Source: Heterocephalus glaber (Eukaryota > Chordata > Mammalia > Rodentia > Bathyergidae). Taken from it: 64,000 nucleotides of DNA. Positions 33,201 to 44,029 of the stretch are shown one piece after another (positions within the stretch are counted from its first letter, which is position 1; the number at the start of each line of letters is the position of its first letter). The notes beneath the pieces were generated by a model. That model was not told the DNA's origin and did not search any database. It saw nothing but the letters and a program-made list of their open reading frames with translations. Made by a program: the position numbers and the translations under genes. The stretch covers positions 8,323,647 to 8,387,646 of the forward strand of contig NW_004624747.1 of the NCBI RefSeq assembly GCF_000247695.1, written 5' to 3'.

Positions 33201-36200
33201 GCTATGTCCTCAGCCCTATTTATTTATTTATTTATTTATTTCAAAACGAGATTGAACCCAGTGCTTTTGCACTGAGCTACATCTCCAGCCCTTTTTAAAA
33301 TTTTTATTTTGAGCCAAGGTCTCACTAAGTTGCTTGGGCTTAGCTCAAACTTGGATCCCCCTGCCTTAGTGTCCTAAGTAGCTGAGATTATAGGTGTGTG
33401 CCATCATACCTGGTTTACTTTTTTGTGTGTGTATAAACATGTACAGGGTTCTGCCAAAGAAACTTAGATTTTTATGATGTGGTTATTTTAATTATTCATG
33501 ATAATTTTCTTCTGTTATAAGGTCATATCAAAAGCCAGTTGAAAGCATGTGTGTGTGGGTAACTATAAAGGATGGGACTGTAGTGTGTGTGGGAGTGTGT
33601 AGCTATGAAGGGTAGGAGAGCTATTCAGAACAAGAAATATTACCCCTAGCCGACAGTACAACGTGGCAGCTCTTGTGGCATTTTTCTTTGCTCAATGTTT
33701 TGATGTTGGATGTTTCCCAGATAAAGAACTTCAGATTTTCCTAAATAGTCGCTGTTCTATTTTTGCAGTGATTCTATTTTTACTCACATAGTTTATTGCC
33801 TTGGAGTAGTGGGAGGAGGCCCCTAGGGATTTGGGAGTAAGCAAATGGTGTCATAGGAAGAAAAATGAATTGGCAGCAGGCTGGGTTATTTGTGACTTTT
33901 AGTAATGCTGTGCAGTCCCAGAGCAGAAAAAATGGGTGAAGCAGATACTCTGGGGTTAAAAGTTGATGTAGCCAAAGGCTGTGTGGTAAAGACATTGGTA
34001 AAATGGCATACTCCTGAAGACTAGGAGTGTATTTTAGCTTAGTAGCCAGGGGTGTGGTAGCATACATGCCAGTAATCCCAGCACTCTGGGAAGTTGAAGC
34101 AGGAGGATTGCAAATTCAATCTCAGCTTGGGCAGCTGTCTCAAAACTTAAAAGAAAAAGCTTTGGGATGTAGCTGAGTATAAAGGGTCTGGATTTAATTT
34201 TTAGTATTGCAAAAGGCCAGCAGGGAGCCCAGTCCTTAAAAAAAGTGGGGAGGAAGGTCTTTATAAATGGGAAAGGTTAGTTAAGGTTTTCAAGAATGAT
34301 AAGGTGTAAGTAGGATTAAATGAGGTGGAAAAATGGGGAGGAAGGCAACAAGCCAGAGGCTGTGAGCAGAAGTGAGGCAGCCACTTAGAAGTGGCTGATA
34401 GTAGCCAAAGGAACTGATGTTGGTGAAAATGAATGTTTATCATTGGTATTGAGTGTGAAAAAAAAGGTTGAGTATCATGGTATAGGTCTCTTCTATCTCA
34501 TATTCTGTATTTGTTTCATATTCCTAATTAGAAACTATTTGTAAATCTATGATTATAGAGGTACCAATCTCATCTCCATAAGTTCTGCAGGTGATCATCC
34601 AGCTGATTTGATATGTGGCATAGTTAGGACTAGCCAGTGTATCATGGTTCTCATCATGCTATGTTGCCTTCTATGTCTGCTTCTCAGTATAAAATTGACC
34701 TTTAGCTGGGGATTTAGCTCAGTGGTTCTGGCCTGCTTGGCAAGTGCAAGGTCCCAAATTTGATCCCTGGTACTAAAAAAAGAGAGAAAGAAAAAAAGCC
34801 CCACAAACAAAAACAACAACAAATTGACCTTTTGGTTCTTTTGGCTCTTGTATTTTAGCGCTAACACAAATCAAAATTATTTACAGTAAGTATCACTAAT
34901 GAAGACCAACCACACGTCTGTTTTGTGGCTTTTGGTGGCTCTTGATTTCTTGGGGGTATACTTTTCCAATCTGGGGAAAATTCAGTCAAGTAATAAACTC
35001 TCATTTCATAAGTTTCCTTTTGTTAACTGAGTTACAATCTAGAAATACTAAAAATACTATATCAGATGGCCAATATATGCATGAAAAAATGTTTAACATC
35101 ACTGGTCATTAGAGAAATGCAAGTTAAAACACTGAGAAGCCGGGGAAGGTAGTGCATGCCTGTAATCCCAGACTAGGGAGGCTAAGACAGGAGGACCACC
35201 TTGAGTTCAAGGCCAGCCTAAACTACATAGCGAGACCTTGTCTCAGAAAAACAAAACAACAAAAAACCCCCAACAAACAACACAGATACTATCTTACTCA
35301 GGATACCCTTTTTGAGTTTAGTCTGAACTAGTAGTGTGACCTCACATCAAAACTTTTCTAGACATAAGTAAAGTAAAGGTCAACCCAAATGATCCCCAAG
35401 GTCTCTCTAGTCCCAACATTTTTTCCTGAGTACCAATAAAAGGTATGGTAAGGAATGAAGTTGATCCTATTAGGTGTGAGTTTCAGGAATTCCTGTAGGC
35501 ATATTCTTTCTCCATCTGAAATAAACTGCCAAAAAAGGCCACTGGGCAATATTTATAATAACACCTTCACTAGAAAAATCATTTACAGTTACCAGGAGTA
35601 TTAGTTTTTATGTCACAATCATCTGGTTGCCAGCCAGTCTGAATGAATCACCGTCAGCATCAGCTGAGGGTGACTAACACAACTAAGCAAGCAAATACTG
35701 TTCTTAGAATTCCAGCCAGCGCCTAACTAGGAAATAATTTGGTGCATTTAAATATAGTATTTTTATTATTTGATTTATTGATGATAGCCATTCAGAATAG
35801 GCTGATTGGGGCTGGCATTTTTTTTATCTCTAGCTATCAAGGCTGATTATTTTCTAGCTAGGTCTTATTTTAGGGTAACAAGTTAGAGACCACATTGAAG
35901 AAAGAAGTGGATTTTGGTTGATTAGGCAAAAGAATAGGAGTCCTATTTTGTCTAGGGTTTGGAGGGAGGAGGGCTGTATAGACATTTGTTTTACCTTGGA
36001 AGAACTCGGCACAAGTTTTCTTATTTTTTAAACCACTGATTCTCCAAATAAACCATCATTGTTTAAAATTTCTGATTCTTTTCTGCTCAGTCTTCTCAGT
36101 CCATTTTAAGGATGTTATTTGAGTTTGGTGTTGATAATTTTCTCCACTGAAATTGAAAGCCTTTTCTCTTCTTTGTTGGAGATTCCATTCTTATTTCCTA

Positions 36201-38171
36201 AGTGCTTTGCCCCCCACTGTTTCCTTTTTAAATTATAGACTTTTTCCAATAGGTCAAAGTAAGGAATCTTTCTACTTTGAAGAAGATACAGGCTCTTTTG
36301 AGGGCCTGTGAGATGTCCTACATCAGTTATGCAAGATAGCGATTTTGCTGGGCACCAGATCAGGGCTTTCTGATTTTGTCAGTTTTCTAGGGCTGCTGAA
36401 CAAAGTACCATGAACTGAGGGGCTTAAAACAATAGAAATGTGTTCTCTCACAATTCTGAAATGGAGGTGTTGGCTGGCTGTGCTCCCTCTGGTCATGAAG
36501 AGACCCTAGGGAAGAATCCTAACCCTTATTCTCTCTTAGCTTTTGGTGGCTTTTGATCATTCTTGGTGTTGCCTTATAGAGTCATTATCATTTCAGTCTC
36601 TGCCTCCATTGTTGCAGGTGGTTCTGTGTGTGAGTGTATCATTGTATCTCAAAATCTTGCTCTCCTTAGAAGTTCACAGTTCAACCTACAACAAAATTTA
36701 ATGCTCTTTTTTTGTTTTCTTTTTTGTTTTAGTACCAGGGATCAGACTCAGGACCTTGTGCTTGTGAGGCAGGCAGCGGTACCACTGAGCTAAATCCCCG
36801 GCCCCAAAATTTAATGCTCTTTATACTAACTGGATAGCATAGTCACTTGGAGTTGGTTTACTTCACTCTTCTATTTATTTTTTTATTTTTTTGGTACTGG
36901 AGATTGAACTCAGGACCTTGTGCTTGCGAGGCAGGCGGCAGAACCACTGAGCTAAATCCCCGGCCCTATTTAAAAATTTTTTTCACTCTTTTATTTAAAA
37001 TAATTAGTGCTACTAAACTCCAAGGGCCAGTCAGGTGTCCCATCAGGTAGGTCAGAGTAAAGATGGCTGTTAAGTAGCTTTGCTTTTTTTTAGCAGAGGC
37101 TGGTGGCATTTACGTGCATTGTCCAATTTAACTTGGGGTAGAGCTGGGAGTATTTATGGAGAATAACCACAAAGGGCAAAGGTCTTCCTTACCATCGGGT
37201 ACCACCTTAGAGTCTTTGGATGATCATCCTTAACCTCATTACTCTACCAAAATGAAAGCAGCATCTTATTTAAGACTTGAATTATGAATATCTCAAGGCT
37301 CTGTTGCTTCATATTTTGAGTTCCAATATTTATCCCTCTCTTATACTAGTTTCCTTCACATACAATCCATATCTTCATTGGTTTTGTCCACAGGTGACTT
37401 TTATTCTCCAGAATGGCTTGTCCATAATCATCTTGAGAAGGATTGTTGATTATGTTGAGAGTATTTCTGAGGTTTTCAGACTTAGCTCTCAATGTTTATC
37501 TCTTTGGGGTTCTGCAGGTAACAGAGCTGAATGAACCTCTTTCCAATGAAGATCGAAACCTCCTCTCTGTGGCCTACAAGAATGTGGTTGGTGCCAGGCG
37601 ATCTTCCTGGAGGGTCATTAGCAGCATTGAGCAGAAAACCATGGCTGATGGAAATGAAAAAAAATTGGAGAAAGTTAAAGCTTACCGGGAGAAGATTGAG
37701 AAGGAGCTGGAGACAGTTTGCAATGATGTCCTGGCTCTGCTTGATAAGTTCCTCATCAAGAACTGCAATGATTTCCAGTATGAGAGCAAGGTGTTTTACC
37801 TGAAAATGAAAGGTGATTACTACCGCTACTTGGCAGAGGTAGCTTCTGGAGAGAAGAAAAACAGTGTGGTTGAAGCTTCTGAGGCAGCCTACAAGGAAGC
37901 TTTTGAAATCAGCAAAGAGCACATGCAGCCAACACATCCCATTCGGCTGGGCTTGGCCCTCAACTTCTCTGTGTTCTACTATGAGATCCAGAATGCACCT
38001 GAGCAGGCCTGCCTGTTAGCCAAACAAGCCTTTGATGATGCCATAGCTGAGCTGGACACATTAAATGAGGATTCCTATAAGGACTCCACACTCATCATGC
38101 AGTTGCTGCGAGACAACCTTACCCTCTGGACAAGCGACCAGCAGGATGAAGAAGCAGGAGAAGGCAATTGA
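27139..38171 (+). CDS. YWHAH: 14-3-3 protein eta, spliced CDS join(27139..27225, 37518..38171)
   Basis: Joining the two exons gives an uninterrupted 246-residue protein, the usual length of 14-3-3 eta, recognised by its whole sequence. 14-3-3 proteins are cytosolic dimeric adaptors of nine helices per subunit that bind phosphoserine/threonine motifs in kinases, channels and apoptosis regulators; eta is enriched in brain (family knowledge). Seen here: N-terminal dimerisation helices (about 1-35), the first family signature at 42-52 ([11 protein letters not shown]), the phosphopeptide-binding residues K50, R57, R132 and Y133, S59 at the dimer-interface phosphorylation position, and the second signature at 216-235. 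The acidic isoform-specific tail ends AGEGN. No frameshift or premature stop is present. The two-exon structure, one large intron and CpG-island promoter match human YWHAH. The isoform is called eta rather than gamma from the N-terminus plus the tail. Confidence 0.97.
28160..28278 (+). mobile_element. MER5A-like hAT DNA transposon relic
   Basis: AGACCTACTAAAGGTTGAG, AAATCTGCATTTTAACCAGC and the terminal ACTTGAGAATTACTG follow the MER5A order. Confidence 0.45.
30005..30172 (-). mobile_element. B1-ID composite SINE in YWHAH intron
   Basis: ID remnant TACTAGAAATTGAACCC to TATGTCCCCAGCCC, then B1 part TTTGAGACAGTGTCTC to CCACCACACCC. A CT-rich tract (29970-30002) precedes it. Confidence 0.7.
30362..30450 (+). 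mobile_element. B1 SINE, internally deleted
   Basis: GGCTGGACATGGTGCCATAT to GGCCTGTCTC and A(14); the middle is missing. Confidence 0.7.
31030..31340 (+). mobile_element. B1 SINE and separate ID-like SINE
   Basis: B1 at 31030-31157 (TGCTGGGTATGGTGCCCATG to AAGACTGTGTAG). ID at 31245-31340 (GACCTAGAGTTGTAGCTCAC to CCCTAGCACTACAGG, A-rich tail). Confidence 0.75.
31660..31745 (-). mobile_element. ID-like SINE (old)
   Basis: GGGTGCTGGGAATTGAATTT to GAGTGACACCCCTGGC. Confidence 0.65.
31750..31895 (-). repeat. MIR fragment
   Basis: TAGCTCCATTTTACAAATGA and AGTTGTGAAGCTAAGATC. Confidence 0.6.
32070..32235 (+). mobile_element. B1-ID composite SINE
   Basis: GCCGAGTGTTGGCACACATC through AGGCCAGCCTGGGCAAAG, then GGGCTAAGGGTATAGCTTGG to CCGAATACCAC. 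Confidence 0.75.
32790..32878 (-). mobile_element. ID-like SINE
   Basis: TTATGGGAGATCGAACTCAG to CACTGAGCTACATACCCTGC. Confidence 0.75.
33150..33420 (-). mobile_element. ID-like SINE inside a B1-ID composite, with (TTTA)n
   Basis: ID 33160-33215, (TTTA)6 at 33217-33241, second ID part 33248-33290, then B1 part to CCATCATACCTGG. Confidence 0.7.
34045..34215 (+). mobile_element. B1-ID composite SINE
   Basis: GGGGTGTGGTAGCATACATG to GGCAGCTGTCTC, then TTTGGGATGTAGCTGAGTAT to TTTTTAGTATTGC. Confidence 0.7.
34705..34815 (+). mobile_element. ID-like SINE (plus orientation)
   Basis: GCTGGGGATTTAGCTCAGTG to TTTGATCCCTGGTAC, with an A-rich tail. Direct repeat AAATTGACCTTT. Confidence 0.88.
35050..35310 (+). 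mobile_element. L1 ORF2 3' fragment interrupted by a B1
   Basis: TGCATGAAAAAATGTTTAAC and GAGAAATGCAAGTTAAAACA are L1 phrases. A B1 (35136-35275, CCGGGGAAGGTAGTGCATGC to GAGACCTTGTCTC) splits it, and ACAGATACTATCTTACTC resumes the L1. Confidence 0.65.
36375..36690 (-). mobile_element. LTR-like relic, minus strand (class uncertain)
   Basis: TTTTCTAGGGCTGCTGAACA and CTCTCACAATTCTGAAATGG resemble a reverse MaLR-type LTR. Tentative. Confidence 0.35.
36709..36967 (-). mobile_element. Two ID-like SINEs close to the YWHAH acceptor
   Basis: First 36709-36805, flanked by AAAATTTAATGCTCTTT. Second 36868-36967. Both have GAGCTAAATCCCCGGCCC ends and T-rich tails, 550-800 bp before exon 2. Confidence 0.9.
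37518..38171 (+). CDS. YWHAH: YWHAH exon 2, coding part (residues 30-246 and stop)
   Basis: Starts right after the TTCTGCAG acceptor with V-T-E-L-N and runs to TGA at 38169-38171. It carries most of the fold: both family signatures, the basic phosphopeptide pocket (K50, R57, R132, Y133) and the variable C-terminal tail. The reading frame is open upstream into the intron to 37443, but that extension shows no 14-3-3 similarity and would not join exon 1. The polypyrimidine tract before the acceptor is weak and interrupted by GGGG. The 3'UTR follows without a further intron. Confidence 0.97.
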   Translation, partial: VTELNEPLSNEDRNLLSVAYKNVVGARRSSWRVISSIEQKTMADGNEKKLEKVKAYREKIEKELETVCNDVLALLDKFLIKNCNDFQYESKVFYLKMKGDYYRYLAEVASGEKKNSVVEASEAAYKEAFEISKEHMQPTHPIRLGLALNFSVFYYEIQNAPEQACLLAKQAFDDAIAELDTLNEDSYKDSTLIMQLLRDNLTLWTSDQQDEEAGEGN

Positions 38172-38663
38172 AGATCTTTTGAGTCCCTGGCCCTTCCTTC
38201 ACCCACCACCCCCATCATCACCAATTCTTCCTTGCCACAATCACTAAATATCTAGTGCTAAACCTATCTGTATTGGCAGCACAGCTACTCAGATCTGCTC
38301 TCCTGTCCCTTGGGAAGCAGTTTCAGATAAACATTTCATGGGCGTTGCTGGACTGATGGTTACTTTGAGCCCACAAGAGCTCCTTTTCTGAATTGTGCAG
38401 AGAAATGTGTTGTAAATGAGGCATTTTGCTATGCCTGTTGATCTATGGCAAATCCAGATGAAAGTTATTGGGGAGTTTAGAAAGGAGAATTAGCCACACA
38501 AGCTATGGTTGATACGTACAACGAGCTGATAGTGTTTTATTAGCAGTACATCTTGTGCATGCAAAAATGAATTCAACCCTCCCACCTGTTTCTTCAGCTA
38601 ATGGAAAACTTAAGGGAAGCTGATGATACAGAGAGACAACTTGTTCCTTTTCATCAGCTTTAT

Positions 38664-38669
38664 AATAAA
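38664..38669 (+). terminator. YWHAH: Proximal polyadenylation signal AATAAA
   Basis: AATAAA about 490 bp after the stop codon, followed by a GT-rich stretch (TAATGTGAGGTTTCAG). It could give a short-3'UTR isoform. Confidence 0.6.
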
Positions 38670-38912
38670 CTGTTTAATGTGAGGTTTCAGTAGCACCTTC
38701 TTTTGCCTCTTTAAATTATGACGTGCACAGATCTTTGCAATGCATCTAAAGTTTTGATACATGCAACTTTGTTTTGTTTTGGTTGTGATTAAGAATCATG
38801 GATTTTTTTTTTTTTGTAGCTCTTTAGCTATTGTCTTTGTGTATCCTGACAGCACCATGTGTGTCAGCCTATGTCAATCAAGATGGGTGATTATGAAATG
38901 CCAGACTTCTAA

Positions 38913-38945
38913 AATAAATGTTTTTGAATTCAAAGGGTAAATAAA
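38913..38945 (+). terminator. YWHAH: Distal tandem polyadenylation signals
   Basis: AATAAA at 38913-38918 and again at 38940-38945, followed by a CTCTGTGTATGG downstream element. This is the likely main 3' end. Confidence 0.75.
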
Positions 38946-39203
38946 TGCTGCTTTGGGGATATTATCTCTGTGTATGGCCTTGATTTTTTCCCTCCCAAGG
39001 AACTATTTAGACACCATTTTGAATCCTGGTTGGAGTCTCTCAAACATTAAAGCATTGCTCATATGAGATTCAGGATTTCTTGCCCTTTGATTCCATTACA
39101 TATTTTGCAGCATACACTTAAAAGTTCATGGGTTTTAGTTTTCTGTGAACCCAGCTCTCATAGCATGTCTTAGCCACTTTTCCTGATAACTGATGTTTTG
39201 TTT

Positions 39204-39298
39204 TTTGGGTTTTTTTGGTTTTTTTGGTACCAGGAATTGAACTCGGGACCTTGCACTTGCAAGGCAAGCAATGGAACCACTGAGCTAAATCCCCAGCC
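39204..39298 (-). mobile_element. ID-like SINE
   Basis: GGTACCAGGAATTGAACTCG to TAAATCCCCAGCC, flanked by CTGATAACTGAT on both sides. Confidence 0.9.
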
Positions 39299-39469
39299 CT
39301 GATAACTGATTTTTGTAAAAGCAAAATGCGGCCCTTCACAGTATGGAACCTCTGAAAGGTTGTGGTCTGTGTTCACCCTAGGAGGGTGGTGGTGTTTATT
39401 CCACTCTGGTATGTTGTTTGATACTTCACTGAACATAAGTACCAAACTTATACATGTCCCTAACTGTTC

Positions 39470-40770
39470 CTAATTAGATATAATAAAATGTTAATTAGGG
39501 GCAAACCTGGGTTCTCTCACCATGCACTAAGCAAATCAATGGATCAAAGATCTAAATATTAAAAGAAACACTAAACCTGCCTGGAAGAGAGGTTAGGTAG
39601 AACGCTTGAGGATATTGGTGTAAGAAAAGACTGAACCAAACCTAGTCATGTGTGAACTAGCACAAAGAACAACTGGGATCTCATTAAAAAGCTGCACAGC
39701 AAGAGAAACCACCACCAGAGTGGAGAGACAACCCACAATCTGGGAAAAAATTTTTGGTTCCTGAAATAAATTTTAGTGATTAAGAAAATTTTAAGTATTC
39801 ATTAAAATGAACAAACTTCAGCTTGATTTAAAAAAATAGTTTAATCCCTTAAACACTTCCAGCTTGCTTCATCCCAAGGAGTCTCTTGAGGCCCAGCCTT
39901 ACCATTTGAACCTCAAGTGATAGATCCTGGCCCTCACAGTCTTATCATGTCCATTGTGGTAATATAGGATCGAGCATTGTGTGTTCAAGTGGATTGGTTC
40001 AGCACACAGAGGTCAAACACCTTACTCTTGGCTAAAGCTTGGCACTAGATTGGTGAAAATGGCCACAGCCCAGTCTCTGCCCTTGAATTTATATGATGGA
40101 GCACAGAACTCAGGAATGAAGGAAATTTAGCTTTTTTTAAAAATTGGGAAGTAGAGCTATGACTGCCAGATGCTAGTAAGTGCTCCCTATGAATCATATT
40201 TCAAATTGACCTAATGGTAAACTAGAATAGTTATTGAGCTTCACTTCAATTAGTAGTTCAGGTATCTTGAAGCCACAGGTTTTATGTAATTAAGACAGTT
40301 GGCTCTGATAAATGAGTAGAAACAGAATTACTCTTAGTTTTGAAATGTCCTTCACAGTTGCTGAAATACTTTGATTTCACAACCATCATAACAGCTAAAT
40401 CTTAAGGTCACCTATCTGTCCATCAGCAGGTGAATGGATAAAGAAAATGTATCTATACACCATGGACTACTACTCTGCCATAAAAAAGGGTAAGTCCTTT
40501 GTAGGAAAATGGATGCACCTAGAGACCGTAATGTTAAGTAAATCAGGCACAAGTTTTAATACTGCATATTTTATATGAGAACCCAAAATACACAGAGCAA
40601 AATAGAAGATAACCAGAAACAGAAATCTTTTGAAAAAAAGGAAGAGGACCAAGAGATGGAGCAGGGGAGGAGAGAAGAGGATGGGGATGAAGAAAGCATT
40701 AAGGTGTTATAAACATACCAATTTCCCACGAGGAATATAATCATGTTCTGCAAACATACTAATAAAAAAG
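39470..40770 (+). mobile_element. L1 3' end (two blocks)
   Basis: 39470-39790 resembles the L1 ORF2 end (AGCTGCACAGCAAGAGAAAC, CAGAGTGGAGAGACAACCC). 40400-40770 resembles the 3' part (GTGAATGGATAAAGAAAATG, CATGGACTACTACTCTGCC). The sequence between is unclear. No intact frame. Confidence 0.65.
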
Positions 40771-41154
40771 ATGCTTTGTCCCCACTTTACAGGTGAGGAA
40801 GTTTAGGTGCAAGTTTGTGGACTTTACAATTGGTAAGCCACAGAGGACAGAGTCCTAACTGCCTTCAGCTGGGTCCCAGCACAGCCATGCTGCTAAGGCT
40901 GTGGGGTTCTTTGGCAAATCATGCAACTTTAGATGCTCAGGTCTCGTTTCTCAAGTGTAAGATTTGAATTCTATTTTAACTCAGTTCTCAGCATGTGTGA
41001 GGCATCTTCTTTGGGAATGGGGGTTAGGAAAGTAAGACAAAATTAGCCTCCTCCATGATGAATGGGGTTCCTTGAGAGCACCTAAGAGGGTACACATTGG
41101 CATAAATATGGAAGATTTCTCTATGGCACGATAAAGGTTTCCTTCCAGGATGTT

Positions 41155-41512
41155 TTTGTTTGTTTGTTTGTTTTTTTGGTACTGGGGATCGAACTCGGGT
41201 CCTTGTGCTTGCGCAGCAGGCACTGAAACCACTGAGCTAAATCCCCGGTCCCTGTTTGTTTTTGAGACAGGGTCTCACTATTCAGTTCAGGCTAGCCTAT
41301 GTAGCCCAGGCTAGTCTTGAACTCAGCAGTGCTCCTGCCTCAGCTTCCCAAGTGTTTAGATTTTGCACTTGGTGTGTGCCTCAACACCAAGGTGGGTTTC
41401 CTTCCAGTTCTACACTTAACAATGTCGTTTTTTTTTTGGTACGGGGAATAGAACTCGGGTCCTTGCGCTTGCACAGCAGGCGGTGAAACCACTGAGCTAA
41501 ATCCCCTGCCCA
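41155..41512 (-). mobile_element. Nested SINEs: ID, B1, ID
   Basis: ID 41155-41252 sits in the T-rich tail of a B1 (41253-41385, ACAGGGTCTCACTATTCAGT onward). A second ID at 41428-41512 is flanked by CACTTAACRATGT. Confidence 0.88.
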
Positions 41513-41724
41513 CTTAACGATGTATTAAAGTTCATCCTGTTGAGATAAATTTATGAAAGAGCTAAGAAAGGGTCATCTCAGTGTCAGGGCAGGGGAAACA
41601 AGTCCAAGGAAACAAAATAACTTTGAATACCATTCAGATCCCCTAGGTCAGGGTACTTTATAATGTGCCATGCTCTTATTTGAGTTGTGACTAGATAAAT
41701 AGGATGTCACATATTCTGAGGACA

Positions 41725-41815
41725 CGAACTCTGTGTGTGTGTGTGGTGTTGGGGATCAAACCCAGGACCTTGAACACGCTAGGCCTAGCACTGAACCACA
41801 TCCCCAGCTTGTTTT
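41725..41815 (-). mobile_element. ID-like SINE after a short (TG)n
   Basis: GGTGTTGGGGATCAAACCC to AACCACATCCCCAGCTT. Confidence 0.75.
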
Positions 41816-42264
41816 CAGTGCTTTTAATGTGTTCAGTTAGAAATGAAATTATATTTGGAAAGGTATGTTTAAATTGATGTTATTGCTTCAGATTTCCAGT
41901 AGCTCCTTAAGTCTTGGTCACATCTATTGCTTTGAATTGGGAGAAGGGTTAGAATTCTTGATGATGGCTATCTTAAGTCACTTGGGATCCCTGTACCGAG
42001 GATTGCTCTTGGCCCTCTAAGGTAAAGCAGGCTGCATTTGGACTGTCAGTCTCTCCACATATCCCTCCCATATACCCTTAGAGGTTACATGGCACACAGA
42101 GACTGAGAAGTTCCTCAGTTCTCAGGAGGCCCTCACAACTATCAGGCAAGCACCAACACTGTATAATTCAAGCATCAAGGGTCAGCACTATGGTGGGATT
42201 TAGACCATCCTCTCATAAAGCCCAGCCACTAGGCTACCTAATGAAAACCATCATTTCTCTCTTT

Positions 42265-42640
42265 CTTGTTTGGTTTATTTAAGAAGGATCTTGCTATGTA
42301 ATTTAGGCTATCCTTGAACTCAGTATGTAGTAGCCCAGGCAAGCCTTGAACTCGGGGTGATTCTCCTGCTTCAGTCTCCTGAGTGCTGGGGTTACAGGGT
42401 TACTTTCTTCTTTATGTTTGCCTCTTCTGCCAGATTGGTTTTTGCACTACCCTAATTCCCAGGCATATCTCCCCCACCTTTTTTTTTAATTTTTTTTTTG
42501 AGACAGTCTTTCTGTGTAGCTCAGGCTGGTCTTGAACTCACTATGTAGCCCAGGCTGGACTTGAACTCTCAGTGATCCTCTGGCCTCAGCCTCCTGAGTG
42601 CTAGGATTACAGGTGTGCACCACTGTACCTGGCTCTCAGG
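42265..42640 (-). mobile_element. Two B1 SINEs
   Basis: 42265-42400 (AAGGATCTTGCTATGTAAT onward) and 42480-42637 (TTTGAGACAGTCTTTCTGTG to CACTGTACCTGGCT). Both have the internal duplication. Confidence 0.82.
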
Positions 42641-43254
42641 CATATCCTACAATTGGGACCTTAACTGCTTTTCTTTCTCCTAATCCCTGGAGCTCCTGTA
42701 CTTCAGAAAATGAGGTGCCTGTAGACGCTACAGTGATGATATAAGTGAAGAGATGGGTCAAAGCATCACCAGTTAAAATCTCTCTACAATTGCATCTATC
42801 TTGTTCAACTTGCCCTCATTTTTGCTCAAATTCTTACTTCCCTTTTGAAATAGTTTTCTTTTGCCTTATCCAAATTGTGTGAAATCCTATCTTCTCCCTG
42901 GCAGCTACAGTGAGCCTTTTTGGAATCAGGTACTGTAGGTGTGTACCACACAATGGCATTTGCCATTTCCTCATTCAATGATCCCAGAGAACAGCTGTTG
43001 TGTGGTAGACATTGGGTGAGTGGCTGGAGATACCTTGGGAAATTGACAGACATGAGCTTTGTTCTTATAGGGTTAACACAGTAGTGGGAAAGATACAATA
43101 CAAAGACAAAGTAACAGTGAAAATGTTTCTCAGTTTCCTCTCCAGGCCTAGCATAGAACTCACTGAATTTATGAATAATTGATTGACTTGAGGCCAGAAT
43201 TTTAAAAAAGAAATGACTGAAAGGAATCCTTTATTTGCCCATCCAAATCTACTG

Positions 43255-43440
43255 ATAAGCCACATAAGAACCTGAAGGCGTGGCTCTAACATCACTTGTA
43301 AACTGATGGTTTGATCTTGAGCAAGTCCTGGCTTCTTAGTCACCTCGGTAAAAATGAGGTTGTTGCTTTTGGTGGTCTCTGAGAAGTTTCCCATTTATGA
43401 GATTCTGCATTATTTTCAAATGCTCAGGGTTGGTGCTTAT
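43255..43440 (+). repeat. MIR fragment
   Basis: TTTGATCTTGAGCAAGTCCT and CACCTCGGTAAAAATGAGG. Confidence 0.5.
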
Positions 43441-43570
43441 CCTCTTCCTGGCCCTTTTTCCTGAATTTCTCCTCCCCTCCTTTCTTCCTTCTGCTCTTTA
43501 CATTTGTCCCTTCTTCATCCCCCCTCCACCCTCTCTACTTTCCTGACCACTCCCCTGTTCCACTGAGACG

Positions 43571-43662
43571 GTTACCATGGGAATCCTTTTCTGGAATTGA
43601 CATCACTCATATCCTTGGCAACTGTTACCAGGACAATGACATCATTTGATCACCATGGCAAC
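43571..43662. promoter_or_regulatory. Cluster of RFX X-box-like motifs
   Basis: GTTACCATGGGAAT (43571-43584), GTTACCAGGACAAT (43624-43637) and ATCACCATGGCAAC (43649-43662) each resemble the RFX X-box GTNRCC-N(0-3)-RGYAAC. Another half-site, GGCAAC, is at 43617-43622. Two TGACATCA octamers (43598 and 43637) resemble CRE/X2 sequences. Confidence 0.45.
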
Positions 43663-44029
43663 CCTTCAGGAGGACACTTTTGCAGTGAAATGGGCAAATA
43701 GAATTCTTGTATATTTCTGGAGTTTGAGGGCAATGCAGGGAAAATATTAAAAGGGAAAAAATCTTAGGAGCAAGAAAAAGCTGTAGCTTTTTTTTTTTTT
43801 TTTTGAAAAGTGGAAACCAGTGGGGGGCTGAAAAAGAGCAGAATTTCTGAGGCAAACCTTTTCTCCTTTCCAGTAGCTGGGGTGATATAACCTGTCACCA
43901 ACTTGGGCTACTTGAGAGTGAACAGGGACACCATTATTGTTATACAAGTGAGCATTGGGTCTCCCCAAACAAACTAGGGTGTATGGCTCCCTGCCCATAA
44001 TCAGTCATGTGCCTGGCCTAATTGCCTCA

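Larger units (their letters stand above)
27226..37517 (+). other. YWHAH: YWHAH intron 1
   Basis: About 10.3 kb, donor GCG|GTGAGA, acceptor TTCTGCAG|GTA. The first kilobase is CpG-rich then unique sequence. The rest is mixed unique sequence with B1, ID, B1-ID, MIR, a MER5A-like relic, an L1 3' piece and a MaLR-like fragment. No other exon is recognised. Confidence 0.93.
38172..38965 (+). other. YWHAH: YWHAH 3'UTR
   Basis: Unique, repeat-free, AT-rich sequence after the stop, with three AATAAA signals at 38664, 38913 and 38940. A TG-rich stretch (around 38968-38978) follows the last pair, as expected downstream of a cleavage site. The end is estimated. Confidence 0.8.

Noticed and set aside
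37443..37517. Upstream extension of the exon 2 frame as a longer protein
   Set aside because: Intron sequence without 14-3-3 similarity. A proper acceptor and the exon 1 join give exactly 246 residues.
39470..40770. Intact L1 coding region
   Set aside because: Only 3' phrases remain, with no reverse-transcriptase frame open.
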